Below are positions 5,816-6,505 of a stretch of DNA of 6,505 nt, one piece after another; position 1 is the stretch's first letter; every line of letters starts with the position of its first letter. Position numbers and translations under genes: made by a program. The notes beneath the pieces are model-generated. The model saw only the letters and a program-made list of their open reading frames with translations. It was not told the DNA's origin and did no database searches. The stretch is from a bacterium (lineage in GTDB: Bacteria; Verrucomicrobiota; Verrucomicrobiae; Limisphaerales; J093): contig JAKCAB010000686.1 of NCBI GenBank assembly GCA_021839785.1, positions 1-6,505 on the forward strand, read 5' to 3'.

Positions 5816-6505
5816 TCAAGCGGCACTGGCCAGCGCGGGGGTCGCGGCCGCGGGTTCGGACATACCTTGGTAACCGTCCCACTCGAGGCCGAGATCGCGG
5901 AGCATTTGCAGGTCCTTTTCGACCGGCTGGTTCAAGGTGGTGAGGTAATTGCCCACCATGAGCGCGCTGGCGCCGGCCATGAAGCCGAGGCTTTGCAGGT
6001 CGCGCAGATTTACGGCGCGCCCGCCGGCCAACAGGATGTTCGCTTGCGGCAGGACCAGGCGGAAACAGGCAACGGTCTGGAGGATCGCGAGCGGCGGCAG
6101 CGGCGGATTGTCCGCGAACGGCGTGCCGGGAATCGGGTTCAGGACGTTCACGGGCACGAAGTCCGGCGCCACCTCCTTGAGCGCAAACATCAGGTCGCAC
6201 CGGTCGGCGCGCGTTTCGCCCAGGCCGAGAATGCCGCCGGAACAGACGCGGATGCCCGCAGCCTTCAGGTGGCGGATGGTCTGCAGCCGGTCGTCGTAAG
6301 TGTGCGTCGAGCACTGTTGCGGGAAGAACCGCCGCGAGGTTTCCAGATTGTGGTTGTAGCAGGCCAGGCCCGCAGCGCGCAGACGGTCGGCCACGGCCTG
6401 GCTCTTGATCAAACCCAGCGCGGCGTCGGGCCGGACCTTGCCGTCGCGCGCCAGCTCGGCAATGCGCTCGCAGACTTCGTCGAGCATTGGACCTTCATTC
6501 AGGCC
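5816..6505 (-). CDS. bioB: Biotin synthase BioB, N-terminal part beyond window edge
   Basis: BioB is the radical-SAM enzyme that inserts sulfur into dethiobiotin, the last step of biotin synthesis. 229 C-terminal residues are visible. The CxxxCxxC loop that binds the SAM [4Fe-4S] cluster lies outside the window. Numbering from the window edge, the family blocks are GLNEGPMLDEVC (1-12), YNHNLETSRRFF (50-61), STHTYDDR (66-73), VCSGGILGLGET (87-98), VPVNVLNPIPGTPF (117-130), AGGRAVN (160-166) and FMAGASALMVGNYLTT (175-190). Cys88 matches E. coli Cys188. However, Asp27 stands where E. coli has Cys128 and Leu158 where it has Arg260, so two ligands of the usual [2Fe-2S] sulfur-donor cluster are missing. 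Extra cysteines sit at 49 and 65. This suggests a BioB subtype with a different auxiliary cluster. A short Ala-rich tail ends at TGA (5818-5816). The M14 gene follows. Confidence 0.94.
   Translation of the reverse strand, partial: GLNEGPMLDEVCERIAELARDGKVRPDAALGLIKSQAVADRLRAAGLACYNHNLETSRRFFPQQCSTHTYDDRLQTIRHLKAAGIRVCSGGILGLGETRADRCDLMFALKEVAPDFVPVNVLNPIPGTPFADNPPLPPLAILQTVACFRLVLPQANILLAGGRAVNLRDLQSLGFMAGASALMVGNYLTTLNQPVEKDLQMLRDLGLEWDGYQGMSEPAAATPALASAA

Overview
The window is GC-rich chromosomal DNA carrying six genes: two cut by the window edges and four complete. The gene set is housekeeping in character: tRNA thiolation, tRNA charging, nucleotide-pool cleaning and biotin synthesis. No plasmid, phage or transposase gene is visible. 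Three things suggest Verrucomicrobiota or a close relative: the alpha2-type glycyl-tRNA synthetase with a large insert before the FNLMFKT block, the form of biotin synthase, and intergenic hairpin repeats of a kind I associate with that phylum. This assignment is inference, not proof.

Layout, left to right. The left edge holds the N-terminal two thirds of mnmA on the minus strand, with a good sigma70-type promoter placed so that the message would be leaderless. Next come about 650 bases without an intact gene. They hold degraded copies of several short interspersed repeats and one short minus-strand stretch that may be the remnant of a larger protein gene. Then glyS and a four-helix DUF2127 membrane protein lie on the minus strand, with the glyS stop codon directly abutting the next start codon. 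The 335-base divergent gap between glyS and rdgB contains a 96-base element made of two related, inverted hairpins. rdgB is the only plus-strand gene. It converges on an M14 metallocarboxypeptidase gene, and the 188 bases between them carry a symmetric array of four hairpins. The M14 gene follows bioB by 48 bases on the same strand, and bioB runs off the right edge.

Functionally, mnmA and glyS serve translation and rdgB removes deaminated purine nucleotides. bioB makes biotin, and its companion peptidase may or may not be related to that role. Shine-Dalgarno sequences are absent or weak before every start I examined.

The points most worth a second look are the following. BioB lacks two of the four residues that hold the auxiliary [2Fe-2S] cluster in the E. 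coli enzyme. glyS contains a lower-GC insert of about 150 codons. Two structured intergenic repeat elements are present, one with a compensatory base-pair change between its two halves.
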